From contig CAWBCD010000006.1 of the NCBI GenBank assembly GCA_963787205.1, forward strand, positions 248,001 through 312,000: a stretch of DNA of 64,000 nucleotides. The letters are read 5' to 3'. Both the position numbers and the translations under genes were made by a program. Shown one piece after another: positions 17,487-26,151 of the stretch. This DNA comes from DATFNI01 sp963787205. Lineage in GTDB: Bacteria; Bacteroidota; Rhodothermia; Balneolales; DATFMH01. Under the pieces are notes generated by a model. It saw nothing but the letters and a program-made list of their open reading frames with translations, was not told the origin of the DNA and did no database searches. Positions within the stretch are counted from its first letter, which is position 1. Each line of letters begins with the position of its first letter.

Positions 17487-18341
17487 TTAGAGCAAATTAA
17501 ACCTGTTTAAGACCAAAGCTTTGCATAAAAGATAACATTTTGTTCTGTTTGGTACCCGTATTCTGACCGATGCTATTTTTTCCGGTGGAACCATCCTTAT
17601 CTTGCGCAACAACGTCAGGTAGTATAAATAGGCAAGATAAACGCCAAGCCTTGCCTTGATAGGTAACCGGATGATTCCGCGATATGCTTTACTGAAATCC
17701 TCTTCTATATCCTTTTCGATGTCTTTCTTTACTGATTTTGTAAATTCACTAATCTGCAGTTGGGGGAAATACTGACGGCGCAGTTCTATACTGTCCTGCC
17801 TCAAGTCTCTCAGGAAGTTTACTTTTTGAAAGGCCGAACCCAGGTAAACAGCGGCATCAGCCAGCTCGGTATATTGTTTTCTGTTTCCGTTTGTAAAAAC
17901 ACAAAGGCACATCAGTCCCACTACTTCAGCTGACCCGTAGATATACTCTTTGTAACTGCTTTCCGTGTGATTCTGATAGTTCAGATCCATTTCCATGCTT
18001 CTAAAAAAAGCATCGATCAGCTCACGACCTATATTGTATTTCCCGACCACCTCCTGAAAATTATGCAAGATGGGATTCAGGCTGATCTTATGTTCAATGG
18101 CCAGATAGGTGTCTTCCCGAAAACGATCCAGGAGGAATGGTTGATCATTATCAAGAAAGGTATCGACAATCTCATCAGCGAGTCGTACGAATCCATATAT
18201 CGCACAAATAGGATTTCGAATGCTTTTGTGAAGCATCCAGATACCCAGTGAAAACGAAGTACTGTATTTATGCGTCACCATCTTGCTGCAAGATTCGGTG
18301 ACTTGTTGATATAAGAGCTGATTCCGGGTTGTGATGTTCAT
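17487..18341 (-). CDS. crtB: Phytoene synthase
   Basis: Head-to-head condensation of two geranylgeranyl-PP to phytoene, the first carotenoid step. The 284 residues show both Asp-rich motifs: DEIVD at 56-60 (in YGFVRLADEIVD) and DLRQD at 179-183 (in FQKVNFLRDLRQD), and YFPQLQI follows. Squalene-synthase relatives share this fold, but the adjacent crtI makes phytoene synthase the best call. Its start overlaps the crtI stop by 4 bp (ATGA), so the pair is translationally coupled. Confidence 0.92.
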   Translation of the reverse strand: MNITTRNQLLYQQVTESCSKMVTHKYSTSFSLGIWMLHKSIRNPICAIYGFVRLADEIVDTFLDNDQPFLLDRFREDTYLAIEHKISLNPILHNFQEVVGKYNIGRELIDAFFRSMEMDLNYQNHTESSYKEYIYGSAEVVGLMCLCVFTNGNRKQYTELADAAVYLGSAFQKVNFLRDLRQDSIELRRQYFPQLQISEFTKSVKKDIEKDIEEDFSKAYRGIIRLPIKARLGVYLAYLYYLTLLRKIRMVPPEKIASVRIRVPNRTKCYLLCKALVLNRFNLL

Positions 18342-19816
18342 GATGCAAGAGATTTTATGAGCATCCTGGCTGCCATATTTCCCGAGAGCATGGACGGCGG
18401 CAATCCAGGGCCTGGCATGGTAAGTTGACCTGCAAACATCAGGTTTTTGATTTTTCGATGTCTCATGGATGGCTTCATAAAGGCCGTCTGTTTAAGCGTG
18501 TTAGCCAATCCATAAGCATTCCCACGGTAGGAGTGGTACTCCCTTTGAAAATCGCGCACTCCAAATGAGGTACGATAAATAACTCTGCTGCGGATTTCTT
18601 CGCCAAGATGCCGCTCCATACGATCCATGACGAGCTGATAATAATGCTCGTGAATTTGCTCATCATCGCGTAATCCCGGAGCGACCGGAATCAGCAAGAA
18701 CAGGTTTTCATACCCTTCAGGTGCCACTGAAGGATCCGTCTTGCTGGGACAGCAGACATAAAACAACGGTTTTTCGGGCCAGGCTGGATGGTTATAGATC
18801 ACATCCGCATGACGGTCAAGGTCTTCGTCAAAAAACAGGTTATGATGTGTCAAACCTGACAGCTTACCCTTAACCCCTACATAGTAGAGCAGACTGGATG
18901 GTGCGAGTGTGCGGTTTTTCCAATAATCCTCGTTATACAGTCTCCATTGCTTCGGCAACAGGTTTTGTTCGATATGGTGATAATCGCCCGCAGCAATCAG
19001 GGCATCTGTCGGAACACTTCGTTTAGGAGTTAACAGGGAAGTAACCTGTCTTGAACTCACCTCAATCCCGTTTATTTCTTCACCAAAATTAAAACTGACC
19101 CCCTGCCCAACAGCGATTTCCATCCACGCTTCAATGATTCTATACATGCCTCCCATAGGATACCATGTTCCCAGTTCCAGGTCTGCATAATTCATGAGGC
19201 TGTATAATGCAGGGATTTGTTGGGAAGTCCCACCGAGAAATAAAACAGGAAAGCTCAGCAGGCTTATGATCTGCGGATCTCTGAAATACTTTTTCAAATG
19301 CTTATGCATCGTGGTGAACATGTTCAGACGCATTGCATTGCGCAACAGACCCGGATCCAGAAAATCCGTTAATTTGAAATGTGACCGCTGGGCGAAATCT
19401 CCCATTCCCAGCTGGTATTTAACCTGTGCCTCGTCTAAAAACTGATGTAATTTTTTGAAACTGCCGGTCTCACGCTTCTCCATCCACGATTGCAACTGTT
19501 CCACATTGGCGGGCACTCTCAGCGGTTCATCATTGTTCCAAAAGACGGTATATGAAGGATTAAGTCGTACAAGTTCATAAAAATCTGATGATGAGTATCC
19601 GAATTTCTGGTATAAATCCTCGAACACATCGGGCATCCAGTACCAGCTTGGTCCCATATCAAAAACAAAACCATCTTGGATGAGTTGACGAACTCTTCCA
19701 CCCGGAAGTTGATTTTTTTCAAACACAGTAACACTGTAACCTTGTTGGGCCATAGTGGCTGCTGCAACCAAACCCGCTATTCCGGAACCGATAATTGAAA
19801 TTTTGTTATCTTTCAT
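18338..19816 (-). CDS. crtI: Phytoene desaturase
   Basis: FAD-dependent CrtI-type desaturase converting phytoene to lycopene (or neurosporene), 492 residues. The N-terminal dinucleotide fold IIGSGIAGLVAAATMAQQG is followed by FEKNQLPGGRVRQL. The C-terminus carries the CrtI signature NLMFAGQLTMPGPGLPPSMLSG. It is the first gene of the minus-strand arm of the divergent cluster. The start ATG at 19816 leaves only two residues before the fold's first charged strand, which is normal. Confidence 0.94.
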   Translation of the reverse strand: MKDNKISIIGSGIAGLVAAATMAQQGYSVTVFEKNQLPGGRVRQLIQDGFVFDMGPSWYWMPDVFEDLYQKFGYSSSDFYELVRLNPSYTVFWNNDEPLRVPANVEQLQSWMEKRETGSFKKLHQFLDEAQVKYQLGMGDFAQRSHFKLTDFLDPGLLRNAMRLNMFTTMHKHLKKYFRDPQIISLLSFPVLFLGGTSQQIPALYSLMNYADLELGTWYPMGGMYRIIEAWMEIAVGQGVSFNFGEEINGIEVSSRQVTSLLTPKRSVPTDALIAAGDYHHIEQNLLPKQWRLYNEDYWKNRTLAPSSLLYYVGVKGKLSGLTHHNLFFDEDLDRHADVIYNHPAWPEKPLFYVCCPSKTDPSVAPEGYENLFLLIPVAPGLRDDEQIHEHYYQLVMDRMERHLGEEIRSRVIYRTSFGVRDFQREYHSYRGNAYGLANTLKQTAFMKPSMRHRKIKNLMFAGQLTMPGPGLPPSMLSGNMAARMLIKSLAS

Positions 19817-19929
19817 GTTTGTTACAGTAAAATGTAATTATTCAAAACAACATGTAAACTTTTCAAAACGTTTCCGTGTTTAGCCAATAAATAAGAAAAG
19901 CAGTAAGATCATATTATAATTCATTAATT
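19817..19929. promoter_or_regulatory. Divergent carotenoid promoter with repeated TGTAA half-sites
   Basis: 113-bp gap between divergent crtI and crtZ. It holds a TTACA-6-TGTAA inverted repeat at 19822-19837 and two direct copies of TGTAA followed by a TTCAAAAC block (19833-19848 and 19853-19869). These are good candidates for binding by the MerR-type CarH-like regulator encoded at 21063, because such repressors bind repeated sites over crt promoters. Binding is inferred. Confidence 0.5.
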
Positions 19930-20385
19930 ATGTTATATATAATCATAGGTTTTGCAACCTTTGCTTTAATGGAATGGGTTGCATGGTTTTCACATAAGTA
20001 CATCATGCATGGATTGTTATGGGTATTGCATGAAGACCATCACATACCACCAGACACTACTTTTCAGAAAAATGATTGGTTTGCCCTCATTTTTGCAGTG
20101 CCCTCCATTTTGCTGATATTTGTGGGGACCTTTTATCACAGTCCGATCAGTCTCTCTATAGGGATTGGAATATTGCTATATGGGTTAGCTTACTTTTTTG
20201 TACATGACATATATGTACATCGACGGATCAATATCTTCCAACATCTGGATAATACTTACCTGAGAGCTTTACGTATCGCACACAAGATGCATCACAAACA
20301 TATCGGGAAAAAACCCGGCGAGTCTTTTGGATTTCTTTGGGTTGGCAAGAAATACTGGGTAATGGCACGGGAGAGGAAACATTGA
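19930..20385 (+). CDS. crtZ: Beta-carotene hydroxylase (CrtZ type)
   Basis: Membrane di-iron hydroxylase of the fatty-acid hydroxylase superfamily that adds 3/3'-hydroxyls to beta-rings, giving zeaxanthin. The 151 residues carry four histidine clusters: HKYIMH, HEDHH, HDIYVHRR and HKMHHKH, separated by hydrophobic segments. The length is normal for this family. Its stop lies 3 bp before the lycopene cyclase start, forming a plus-strand operon with the cyclase and regulator. Confidence 0.92.
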   Translation: MLYIIIGFATFALMEWVAWFSHKYIMHGLLWVLHEDHHIPPDTTFQKNDWFALIFAVPSILLIFVGTFYHSPISLSIGIGILLYGLAYFFVHDIYVHRRINIFQHLDNTYLRALRIAHKMHHKHIGKKPGESFGFLWVGKKYWVMARERKH

Positions 20386-20388
20386 CAT

Positions 20389-21063
20389 ATGTCGTCCTAT
20401 CTTTGGTTAAACATCCTGGTGATCATCATTCCCTTCCTGGGAAGTTTTGAGAAACGGGTTCGATATCATCAGAAGTGGAAGCATCTCTTTAAAGCTATTT
20501 TTCTGACCCTTATTCCCTTTATCATTTGGGATAGCCTGTTCGCACATTTTGGGATCTGGCATTTCAATCCGAACTATGTAAGCTCTTTTTCCCTACTCGG
20601 ACTCCCAATCGACGAATGGCTGTTTTTTATAACCGTACCCTATTCATGCTTATATATTTATGAATGGGTAAAATATTTCAGGCGTGACCGGGCTCAGATT
20701 TATGGCGCTGCTGATCGATTTGTTTTGATCCTCTTATGCGGGGCCGCTTTACTTACAGCTTTCTTTTTCTTTAGTAAAAGCTACACTTTAGTTGTTTTTG
20801 GCAGTGTTGCTTATTTTCTGATATTTCTTATTGCAAACAAGCCTGTATTTATACGAAATTTCTGGATCGCTTTTTTTATTTCCATGATTCCGTTTCTAAT
20901 TGTGAATGGTTACCTGACTGCCAAACCTGTTGTGATGTACAATAGCCATGGGTTCATTGGGTTGCGACTATTTACTATCCCTTTGGAAGACATCTTCTAC
21001 AGTTTCCTTCTGTTACTTATGAATACTTTTTTCTATGAGCAATCACTAAGCCGGGAGCTATAA
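20389..21063 (+). CDS. crtYcd: Lycopene beta-cyclase, fused CrtYc-CrtYd type
   Basis: Integral membrane cyclase of 224 residues with about seven hydrophobic helices. Both halves show the family motif: LPIDEWLFF (about residue 65) and IPLEDIFYSF (about residue 200), the PxE(D/E) signatures of CrtYc and CrtYd, fused here in one chain as in other Bacteroidota. It converts lycopene to beta-carotene. Its TAA overlaps the regulator's ATG by 1 base. Flavin-dependent CrtY/CrtL is excluded by the lack of a dinucleotide fold. Confidence 0.9.
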   Translation: MSSYLWLNILVIIIPFLGSFEKRVRYHQKWKHLFKAIFLTLIPFIIWDSLFAHFGIWHFNPNYVSSFSLLGLPIDEWLFFITVPYSCLYIYEWVKYFRRDRAQIYGAADRFVLILLCGAALLTAFFFFSKSYTLVVFGSVAYFLIFLIANKPVFIRNFWIAFFISMIPFLIVNGYLTAKPVVMYNSHGFIGLRLFTIPLEDIFYSFLLLLMNTFFYEQSLSREL

Positions 21064-21998
21064 TGATTAAGCAGAATTTTACTTTGCGTGATATCGAACA
21101 GATTACCGGCATACAGTCTGCCACTCTCCGGATGTGGAAAAAACGTTATGGTATCCTTCAACCACGTAAAGTACAGGCCAAGAAACTGTATTATGATGTG
21201 GACGATCTTAAGTACCTCTTGAACATTAAGATATTGACGGATCATGGTTACCGGATTTCACAGGTTCTTGAAATGGATATCGATGAGATACATGACAAAA
21301 TCCATTCTTTGACCCTGCAACGTTCAAATGCCTATGACGGCCAGCTGTCTAACGAGCTTCTTACCGCGATCATAGATCTTAATGAGTCCAATCTTGAGCA
21401 TGCTTACTTCAGGTCTGTGGAAATATTCGGTTTTAAAAATGCCATGAAGAAGATACTCCTGCCCCTGCTTGTCCATCTGGGCGATTTATGGATGACCGAT
21501 GCGATTCATGTGCTACAGGAGCATTTTTACAGCCACTTTTTAAGGCAAAAGCTCATGATGGCTACCGACATTCTGCCCCCGGTAAATAGAGAGAGTAACG
21601 TTCTTATGTTCTTACCGGAATTGGAGCTTCACGACATTTCCCTGTTATTCCTGAACTACCTGTTTCGTGATGCCGGAACCAAGACGCTGTATCTTGGACA
21701 GTCTGTTCCCTATTCAGATCTGCGGATGATTCTTGCTAACCAAGGCATTGCTGCAGCTGTCTTTAACATCATCTACACCGGCAACCTGGATCTCCACCAG
21801 GGAATGATGCCGAAAATCATTTCGGCATTCCCCGATGTAAGATTCATTATGACAGCTTCCGATGCCACTCGTGGAATTTTCTCCAAACTTGCGCAAAAGA
21901 AGAAACTAAACAACCTCGAACTCTACGACAATATGGATGAAATAGAGAACAAGGTTCTGCCCGAGCTGTCAAAGAGCCATTCTGACACACTCACCTGA
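21063..21998 (+). CDS. carH: CarH-like MerR regulator with B12-binding photoreceptor domain
   Basis: 311 residues: MerR-type winged helix (about 6-70: LRDIEQITGIQSATLRMWKKRYG), then a helical B12-capping domain and a Rossmann B12 domain. The residues that hold adenosylcobalamin in Thermus CarH (W131, E141, H142, H177) have counterparts at W143, E153-H154 and H190, with almost identical spacing. H190 sits in ELHDIS, where the usual ExHxxG ends in Ser. In the family the dark tetramer represses and light splits the cofactor bond. It is the last gene of the crtZ operon, so the cluster is probably light-induced and self-regulated. The 3' end overlaps the convergent receptor gene by 8 bp. Confidence 0.88.
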   Translation: MIKQNFTLRDIEQITGIQSATLRMWKKRYGILQPRKVQAKKLYYDVDDLKYLLNIKILTDHGYRISQVLEMDIDEIHDKIHSLTLQRSNAYDGQLSNELLTAIIDLNESNLEHAYFRSVEIFGFKNAMKKILLPLLVHLGDLWMTDAIHVLQEHFYSHFLRQKLMMATDILPPVNRESNVLMFLPELELHDISLLFLNYLFRDAGTKTLYLGQSVPYSDLRMILANQGIAAAVFNIIYTGNLDLHQGMMPKIISAFPDVRFIMTASDATRGIFSKLAQKKKLNNLELYDNMDEIENKVLPELSKSHSDTLT

Positions 21999-24237
21999 GC
22001 AGAGTAAACGGAATCTGAACCTTCAGAACAATATTTCGGCCAGGATTCAATGCCGGCAAGTCCCGGTATCTGCTTAAATGGTCGATGTATGCTTTATTGA
22101 ACAGATTATCTACTATGATATCACACTGGACCGGTGTCTTGCCGATATTCAACTGTGATCCAAGCGACACATTTGCAAGTGTGTAAGCTTTGCTGTCCGG
22201 TTCATTAGGGGCTACCCGATCCTGTTTTGAATAAAATGAGGTCTGTATCGAAAGATAGGGTTCATGAAAGGCGCCGAGTTCTCCTTTTTGAATCCTCAGT
22301 CCTACATCTCCATGATTTGCAGGCATATACGGCAATGGTACATGTAATTTCAGATTATCACCACGCAGCATACTATAACCGCCGTCCAGGGATAACCAGT
22401 CTGTAACTTCTGCTTGTAGGGATACATCTATGCCCCTTATCCGCGCATTGGCTTGCTTCAGATAGTAAATATAATAGCCAGATACCGGATCAATGCTGCT
22501 TGTCTTATCGCCGTAAATGTATTTATTAATGGCGTTATTATACACTGAAATCTCGGTAATCACTTTGTTGGTTATCCATTTCAAAGAAGTTTGGATATTC
22601 GTTGACGTCTCCGGCACCAGGTCCGGGCTGCCAATATCAAATTGATAGGTTCCTTCATGCACTCCGTCCGCGAACATTTCAAACGCCGTTGGCGCCCGCC
22701 AGGCATGGCCCCAATTGGCCGAAAGCGAAAGATCGGTAGTCAGGTGCACTGCAGCACCGACCGAACCGCTAAAAGCACTATACTTTCTGTTGACAGCCTG
22801 GATATTCATAGCGGGCGTATCTAATACATCCAGATTCCTGGTATCGAACCGGCCTCCGGCTGACAGGTTCAGGGGCCCAAATTTGGCTTGTTCATAAATG
22901 AATCCGGCAAAATTCTGAAGATTATAACCCGGAATCAGTTTGTTGGTCGCAAGACTCCTGTTGGTTTGTATCATCGTTGAGAAACCAACGGTTCCATATA
23001 GCGGGCCAATGGGATTGTGATGCATCTGAACATCTACCGTCCCGGTATTTAATTTCAGGTGCAGACTGGGTTGATTATCGGTAATAGCATCGAATTCCCG
23101 CCTGTCATTCATTTGGTAGCCCGCCTGGACCTCCAACCTGAAATCCTTAGTCGGTATGTTGGCATGTACATGCAACAAATCGTTTTTCAAAGGCTGAAAG
23201 CCTGTGGCCCCCGGGGCATCATGGATCTGAAGATGCTGATATAAGTGATTATAATCTAATGAGATTGTACCCCACGATTGTGTTGTTCCAATCATGAAGC
23301 TCCCGTTGGTTTTTCGCAGTCCGCTGTTGGAAAGCTTTCCATCCGGAGTCGATATGTCGCCGGCTGCACGATGACTGAACTGTACCCGGTATCCAAAAGA
23401 TCCGCTGGCACCATGCAGAGAAATGGCCCCGGCACCCTGGTTGTTATTCGAAAATCCCTGCAAATACAAATTCCCGCCCAATCTGTGGGTTCCGTTATCA
23501 GAGGTGGGCAACCCGGGTCCGATGACATTCACGACACCTCCCAGTGCACCGGCCCCGTAAAGCACACTACTCGGACCTTTCACTACTTCAATGCGATTAA
23601 CATTGAATGTACTTATTTCAGGACCATGGTCCGGCCCCCAATTCTGAGCTTCCTGCCGAACACCATTGACCATGACTACGATACGCTGAGAACTGAGGCC
23701 ATGAATAACCGGTTTGGCAATGCCGCTTCCGGTCGTTACCAGTGAGACCCCCGGCAGATTCCTTATCGCACTCATCGCCGTAGCACCGCTGTTTCTCTGG
23801 AATTGTTTTTGATCGACAGACACAATCGACTGACTCGATGACAGGGCATCTGTGGCTTGCGGTGTTCCAGTAACTGTCAATCCAGGCAGATTAAGTGTAC
23901 TCTCCCTGAGAATAATTTGCATTGACTCTTGCTCTTTCGCCGTATTGATGTTTTTCACCTGGCTCAAATATCCGACAAAGCTAAACTGTACGGCATATAC
24001 ACCGTCTGGCAGGTTGTCGATTTCAAAGTGACCCTTTGCATTCGTCACAGCCCCACGACTCAGTGTCGGTATATAAATTTGTGCACCTGGAATTGGATTG
24101 TGATGTTCATCGTACACATTGCCAGACAACGTCTGAGCCAATGCGGAACCAATAGCTAAAAAAATAATGATGGGTAACAGGATATATGGTTTCCTGTTAT
24201 GAATAAATCTGTAAAACATGTTCAATCTCCTTGTCAA
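21991..24237 (-). CDS. TonB-dependent outer-membrane receptor (metal-type)
   Basis: 748 residues: signal peptide ending near SALAQ, a carboxypeptidase-D regulatory-like domain (about 36-110), a plug (about 120-235) and a 22-strand-type barrel. The plug reads GIAKPVIHGLSSQRIVVMV, then WGPDHGPEIS and VEVVKGPSSVLYG. This resembles ZnuD-class zinc receptors, which have a PDH block in the same place. Zinc or another metal is therefore the favoured cargo over siderophores, an inference supported by the two small CxxCH proteins upstream. ATG at 24219 (seventh codon) is an alternative start. Confidence 0.88.
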   Translation of the reverse strand: MTRRLNMFYRFIHNRKPYILLPIIIFLAIGSALAQTLSGNVYDEHHNPIPGAQIYIPTLSRGAVTNAKGHFEIDNLPDGVYAVQFSFVGYLSQVKNINTAKEQESMQIILRESTLNLPGLTVTGTPQATDALSSSQSIVSVDQKQFQRNSGATAMSAIRNLPGVSLVTTGSGIAKPVIHGLSSQRIVVMVNGVRQEAQNWGPDHGPEISTFNVNRIEVVKGPSSVLYGAGALGGVVNVIGPGLPTSDNGTHRLGGNLYLQGFSNNNQGAGAISLHGASGSFGYRVQFSHRAAGDISTPDGKLSNSGLRKTNGSFMIGTTQSWGTISLDYNHLYQHLQIHDAPGATGFQPLKNDLLHVHANIPTKDFRLEVQAGYQMNDRREFDAITDNQPSLHLKLNTGTVDVQMHHNPIGPLYGTVGFSTMIQTNRSLATNKLIPGYNLQNFAGFIYEQAKFGPLNLSAGGRFDTRNLDVLDTPAMNIQAVNRKYSAFSGSVGAAVHLTTDLSLSANWGHAWRAPTAFEMFADGVHEGTYQFDIGSPDLVPETSTNIQTSLKWITNKVITEISVYNNAINKYIYGDKTSSIDPVSGYYIYYLKQANARIRGIDVSLQAEVTDWLSLDGGYSMLRGDNLKLHVPLPYMPANHGDVGLRIQKGELGAFHEPYLSIQTSFYSKQDRVAPNEPDSKAYTLANVSLGSQLNIGKTPVQCDIIVDNLFNKAYIDHLSRYRDLPALNPGRNIVLKVQIPFTLLR

Positions 24238-24299
24238 AATTTTGCGTAATGAAACAAGGTAACCGGCCTATCCAGCCGGCAACCGGTAAAAAATGGTGA

Positions 24300-24647
24300 T
24301 CAGGAAATTGAAAAGGATGGAGGCCCACGTTTCCAGCGATTATCAACAAATCTGAGCTGGACATTGTACTGGTTGTATGGGCTTAGAATCGATATATCAT
24401 GTATCGCAGAACAAATATGAAATGGTTGTTCAAAAATGTGTCCACTGGCAAAGTGACACGCCATGCAGAAACCGTCGAGTGAGGCTGCGACTACATTATG
24501 GGCATTTGTCTGCGACAGCGTAACCGGCAACCCGGAAGGCGGGGGATATAACGGCCCGTCATGGTGCTGTAATCCCAGTGTGAATGTCACCGGTACATAC
24601 ACCAATAATAACAGGACCGCTACCTTTTGCCTTAATGTGGGAGTCAT
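24300..24647 (-). CDS. Small exported CxxCH protein, copy 1
   Basis: 115 residues. A basic N-terminus and hydrophobic signal (VAVLLLLVYVPVTFTLGL) lead to QHHDGPLYP and then DGFCMACHFASGH, FEQPFHI. The conserved His pair and CxxCH suggest metal handling; attachment of heme cannot be excluded, but only one short motif is present. It is a paralogue of the gene at 24976-25302 and lies 62 bp upstream of the TonB receptor, so the three probably form one regulon. The general layout recalls DUF2946-type proteins found beside metal TonB receptors. Confidence 0.72.
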   Translation of the reverse strand: MTPTLRQKVAVLLLLVYVPVTFTLGLQHHDGPLYPPPSGLPVTLSQTNAHNVVAASLDGFCMACHFASGHIFEQPFHICSAIHDISILSPYNQYNVQLRFVDNRWKRGPPSFSIS

Positions 24648-24668
24648 AAAATTACGCTAAACATCAAT

Positions 24669-24693
24669 CACAAATGCATATTATGCGATTGTG
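24669..24693. promoter_or_regulatory. 25-bp palindromic operator candidate
   Basis: Outer arms CACAA and TTGTG and inner arms GCATA and TATGC are symmetric about base 24681; 20 of 25 positions pair. It sits 22-46 bp upstream of the small CxxCH gene that leads to the TonB receptor, a promoter position. Length and symmetry fit a Fur/Zur-family site, but the identity is inferred. The remainder of the 328-bp gap (24694-24975) shows no gene. Confidence 0.55.
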
Positions 24694-24975
24694 AAACAGA
24701 TACTTATATATTTTTGGGATATCGGATCAGCTATTCCGAAATAATGGTGATTCCAATTACAGTGGTCACCACACGACACTGTTCAATAATCCTCTTTGTG
24801 ATGATTATTAAAGCCGGATAATCTCCCCACTACCGATTTTGAGAATGGACCTCTGATGTTGTAAAAAATAATCTGCAGAAACTGATGAATTCTGATTGCC
24901 TGATCTCCCACTAAAACTGGATATCAGGCAATTTTCGCCCTCAGTAACAGATAATCAGAAAATGGCAGTGATGGA

Positions 24976-25302
24976 TTACAGGAAAGGCGGAGCCCGTTTC
25001 CGGGTGTAGGGTACATAAACCTGTGGACGCTCGTACTGATTCTGCTCAATCAGAAATGCTACGTTTTGAACAGATGTAAAAATATGGAACGGTTGTTCGA
25101 AAAAATGACGGCTCGCAAAATGACACGCCATGCAGAACCCATCAACCGCAGAGATTGGGACTGTATGAGCAGTTGTATTGGTCAGGGTAACCGGTAGCGG
25201 ATATAACGGACCATCGTGGTGTTGGAGACCCAGCGTAAACATAACGGGCACATACACCAACAATAAGATGGTTGCTACCTTTTTCCTGAAAATGGAAGAC
25301 AT
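24976..25302 (-). CDS. Small exported CxxCH protein, copy 2
   Basis: 108 residues, paralogous to the 24300-24647 product: the same start pattern (RKKVATILLLVYVPVMFTLGLQHHDGPLYP), then VDGFCMACHFASRH and FFEQPFHIFTS. The region between QHHDGPLYP and DGFCMAC is shorter, and the C-termini differ, ending in a basic, Pro-rich tail in both (KRGPP and KRAPP). Conservation of His-His-Asp and CxxCH in both copies argues for a functional metal or redox site. No known family can be named with confidence. Confidence 0.72.
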   Translation of the reverse strand: MSSIFRKKVATILLLVYVPVMFTLGLQHHDGPLYPLPVTLTNTTAHTVPISAVDGFCMACHFASRHFFEQPFHIFTSVQNVAFLIEQNQYERPQVYVPYTRKRAPPFL

Positions 25303-25346
25303 AGTTCGTATCTATAAAAACCGGTCATTCACAAATATATCAGATA

Positions 25347-25721
25347 TTACACAAAATTGAATGCATTTTCAAAATGGCGGATCTTATGTTCCGTTTCCGA
25401 CTTGCTTAAAATAGAAATGACATCAAAACGAACCGGTGCGCCATCCATCTTACGTTCATACAGCCACGCTTCGGCAGCTTTAGCGATACGACGCTTCTTA
25501 TCTTCTGTAACTGCATCCTCAGGATAACCGAAAGATAAACTCGTGCGACGTTTTACCTCAACAAAAATTATTTCATGTCCCTGATATGCAATAATATCTA
25601 CTTCAGCTTCCTCAAACCGGTAATTCTGCTCAAGAATCGTATAACCCTTATTCTCAAGATAGTGAACAGCCAGTCGTTCCCCCTTGTCGCCGGAAGCCTT
25701 TGTTGAGATCTTTGAACTCAT
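25347..25721 (-). CDS. yraN: UPF0102 family nuclease-like protein YraN
   Basis: 124 residues of the YraN/UPF0102 family, a small PD-(D/E)XK nuclease fold. It begins KGERLAVHYLENKGYTILEQNYR, then EAEVDIIAYQGHEIIFVEVKRR, giving the expected Glu/Asp, Asp and ExK residues, and ends with FDVISIL. The cellular role is not established. It lies downstream of the FmdB-like gene, separated by a terminator-like hairpin. Confidence 0.9.
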   Translation of the reverse strand: MSSKISTKASGDKGERLAVHYLENKGYTILEQNYRFEEAEVDIIAYQGHEIIFVEVKRRTSLSFGYPEDAVTEDKKRRIAKAAEAWLYERKMDGAPVRFDVISILSKSETEHKIRHFENAFNFV

Positions 25722-25722
25722 A

Positions 25723-25752
25723 AAAAAACCGGGGACATTATCCTTTTCCCCT
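25723..25752 (-). terminator. Terminator between FmdB-like gene and yraN
   Basis: On the minus strand GGGGAA and TCCCC arms enclose about ten bases and are followed by GG and seven T. It begins just after the FmdB-like stop and its T-run touches the yraN start codon, so it may attenuate transcription into yraN. Confidence 0.5.
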
Positions 25753-25754
25753 GA

Positions 25755-25985
25755 TTAACTTTCACTTTTTTTCGACGCCGAAGTGCTATCTGACGAACCA
25801 TTCGACTTGTTCTTGTAATCCGTCACATACCAACCAGTACCCTTATACACAACCCCGGCACCGCCTGTAATCACACGACGAACTCTTTGTCCTGTTTCCG
25901 GATCTATTTCAAGAGGCTCATCATTAATGCCCTGCATCAACTCGAACGTCGTACCATCTTCCCTTTTATATACATACGTTGGCAT
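25755..25985 (-). CDS. FmdB-like protein lacking the zinc-ribbon cysteines
   Basis: 76 residues from ATG at 25985 (MPTYVYKREDG); an upstream ATG at 25997 would add four. It follows the FmdB zinc-ribbon family closely, with MPTY, DEPLEIDPETGQRVRRVITGGAGVVYKGTGWYVTDYK, but the four zinc-binding Cys are replaced (KREDG and DPETG stand where CxxCG is expected). The C-terminus is Ser/Lys-rich. The protein therefore probably does not bind zinc. Function unknown. Confidence 0.8.
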   Translation of the reverse strand: MPTYVYKREDGTTFELMQGINDEPLEIDPETGQRVRRVITGGAGVVYKGTGWYVTDYKNKSNGSSDSTSASKKSES

Positions 25986-26151
25986 AACCGAACTCACTTA
26001 GTTAATGGTTACATTCAGGCTATTTTGACCTCAAAAGACGTGCCATACTATAACCATTTGCAACTTTTTCAGTTAAAAATCGACAAAAAGGATGGCGTCT
26101 CACGAAGAGACACGATCCTTTATAACTATATATTCTGATAGATTTAAATCG

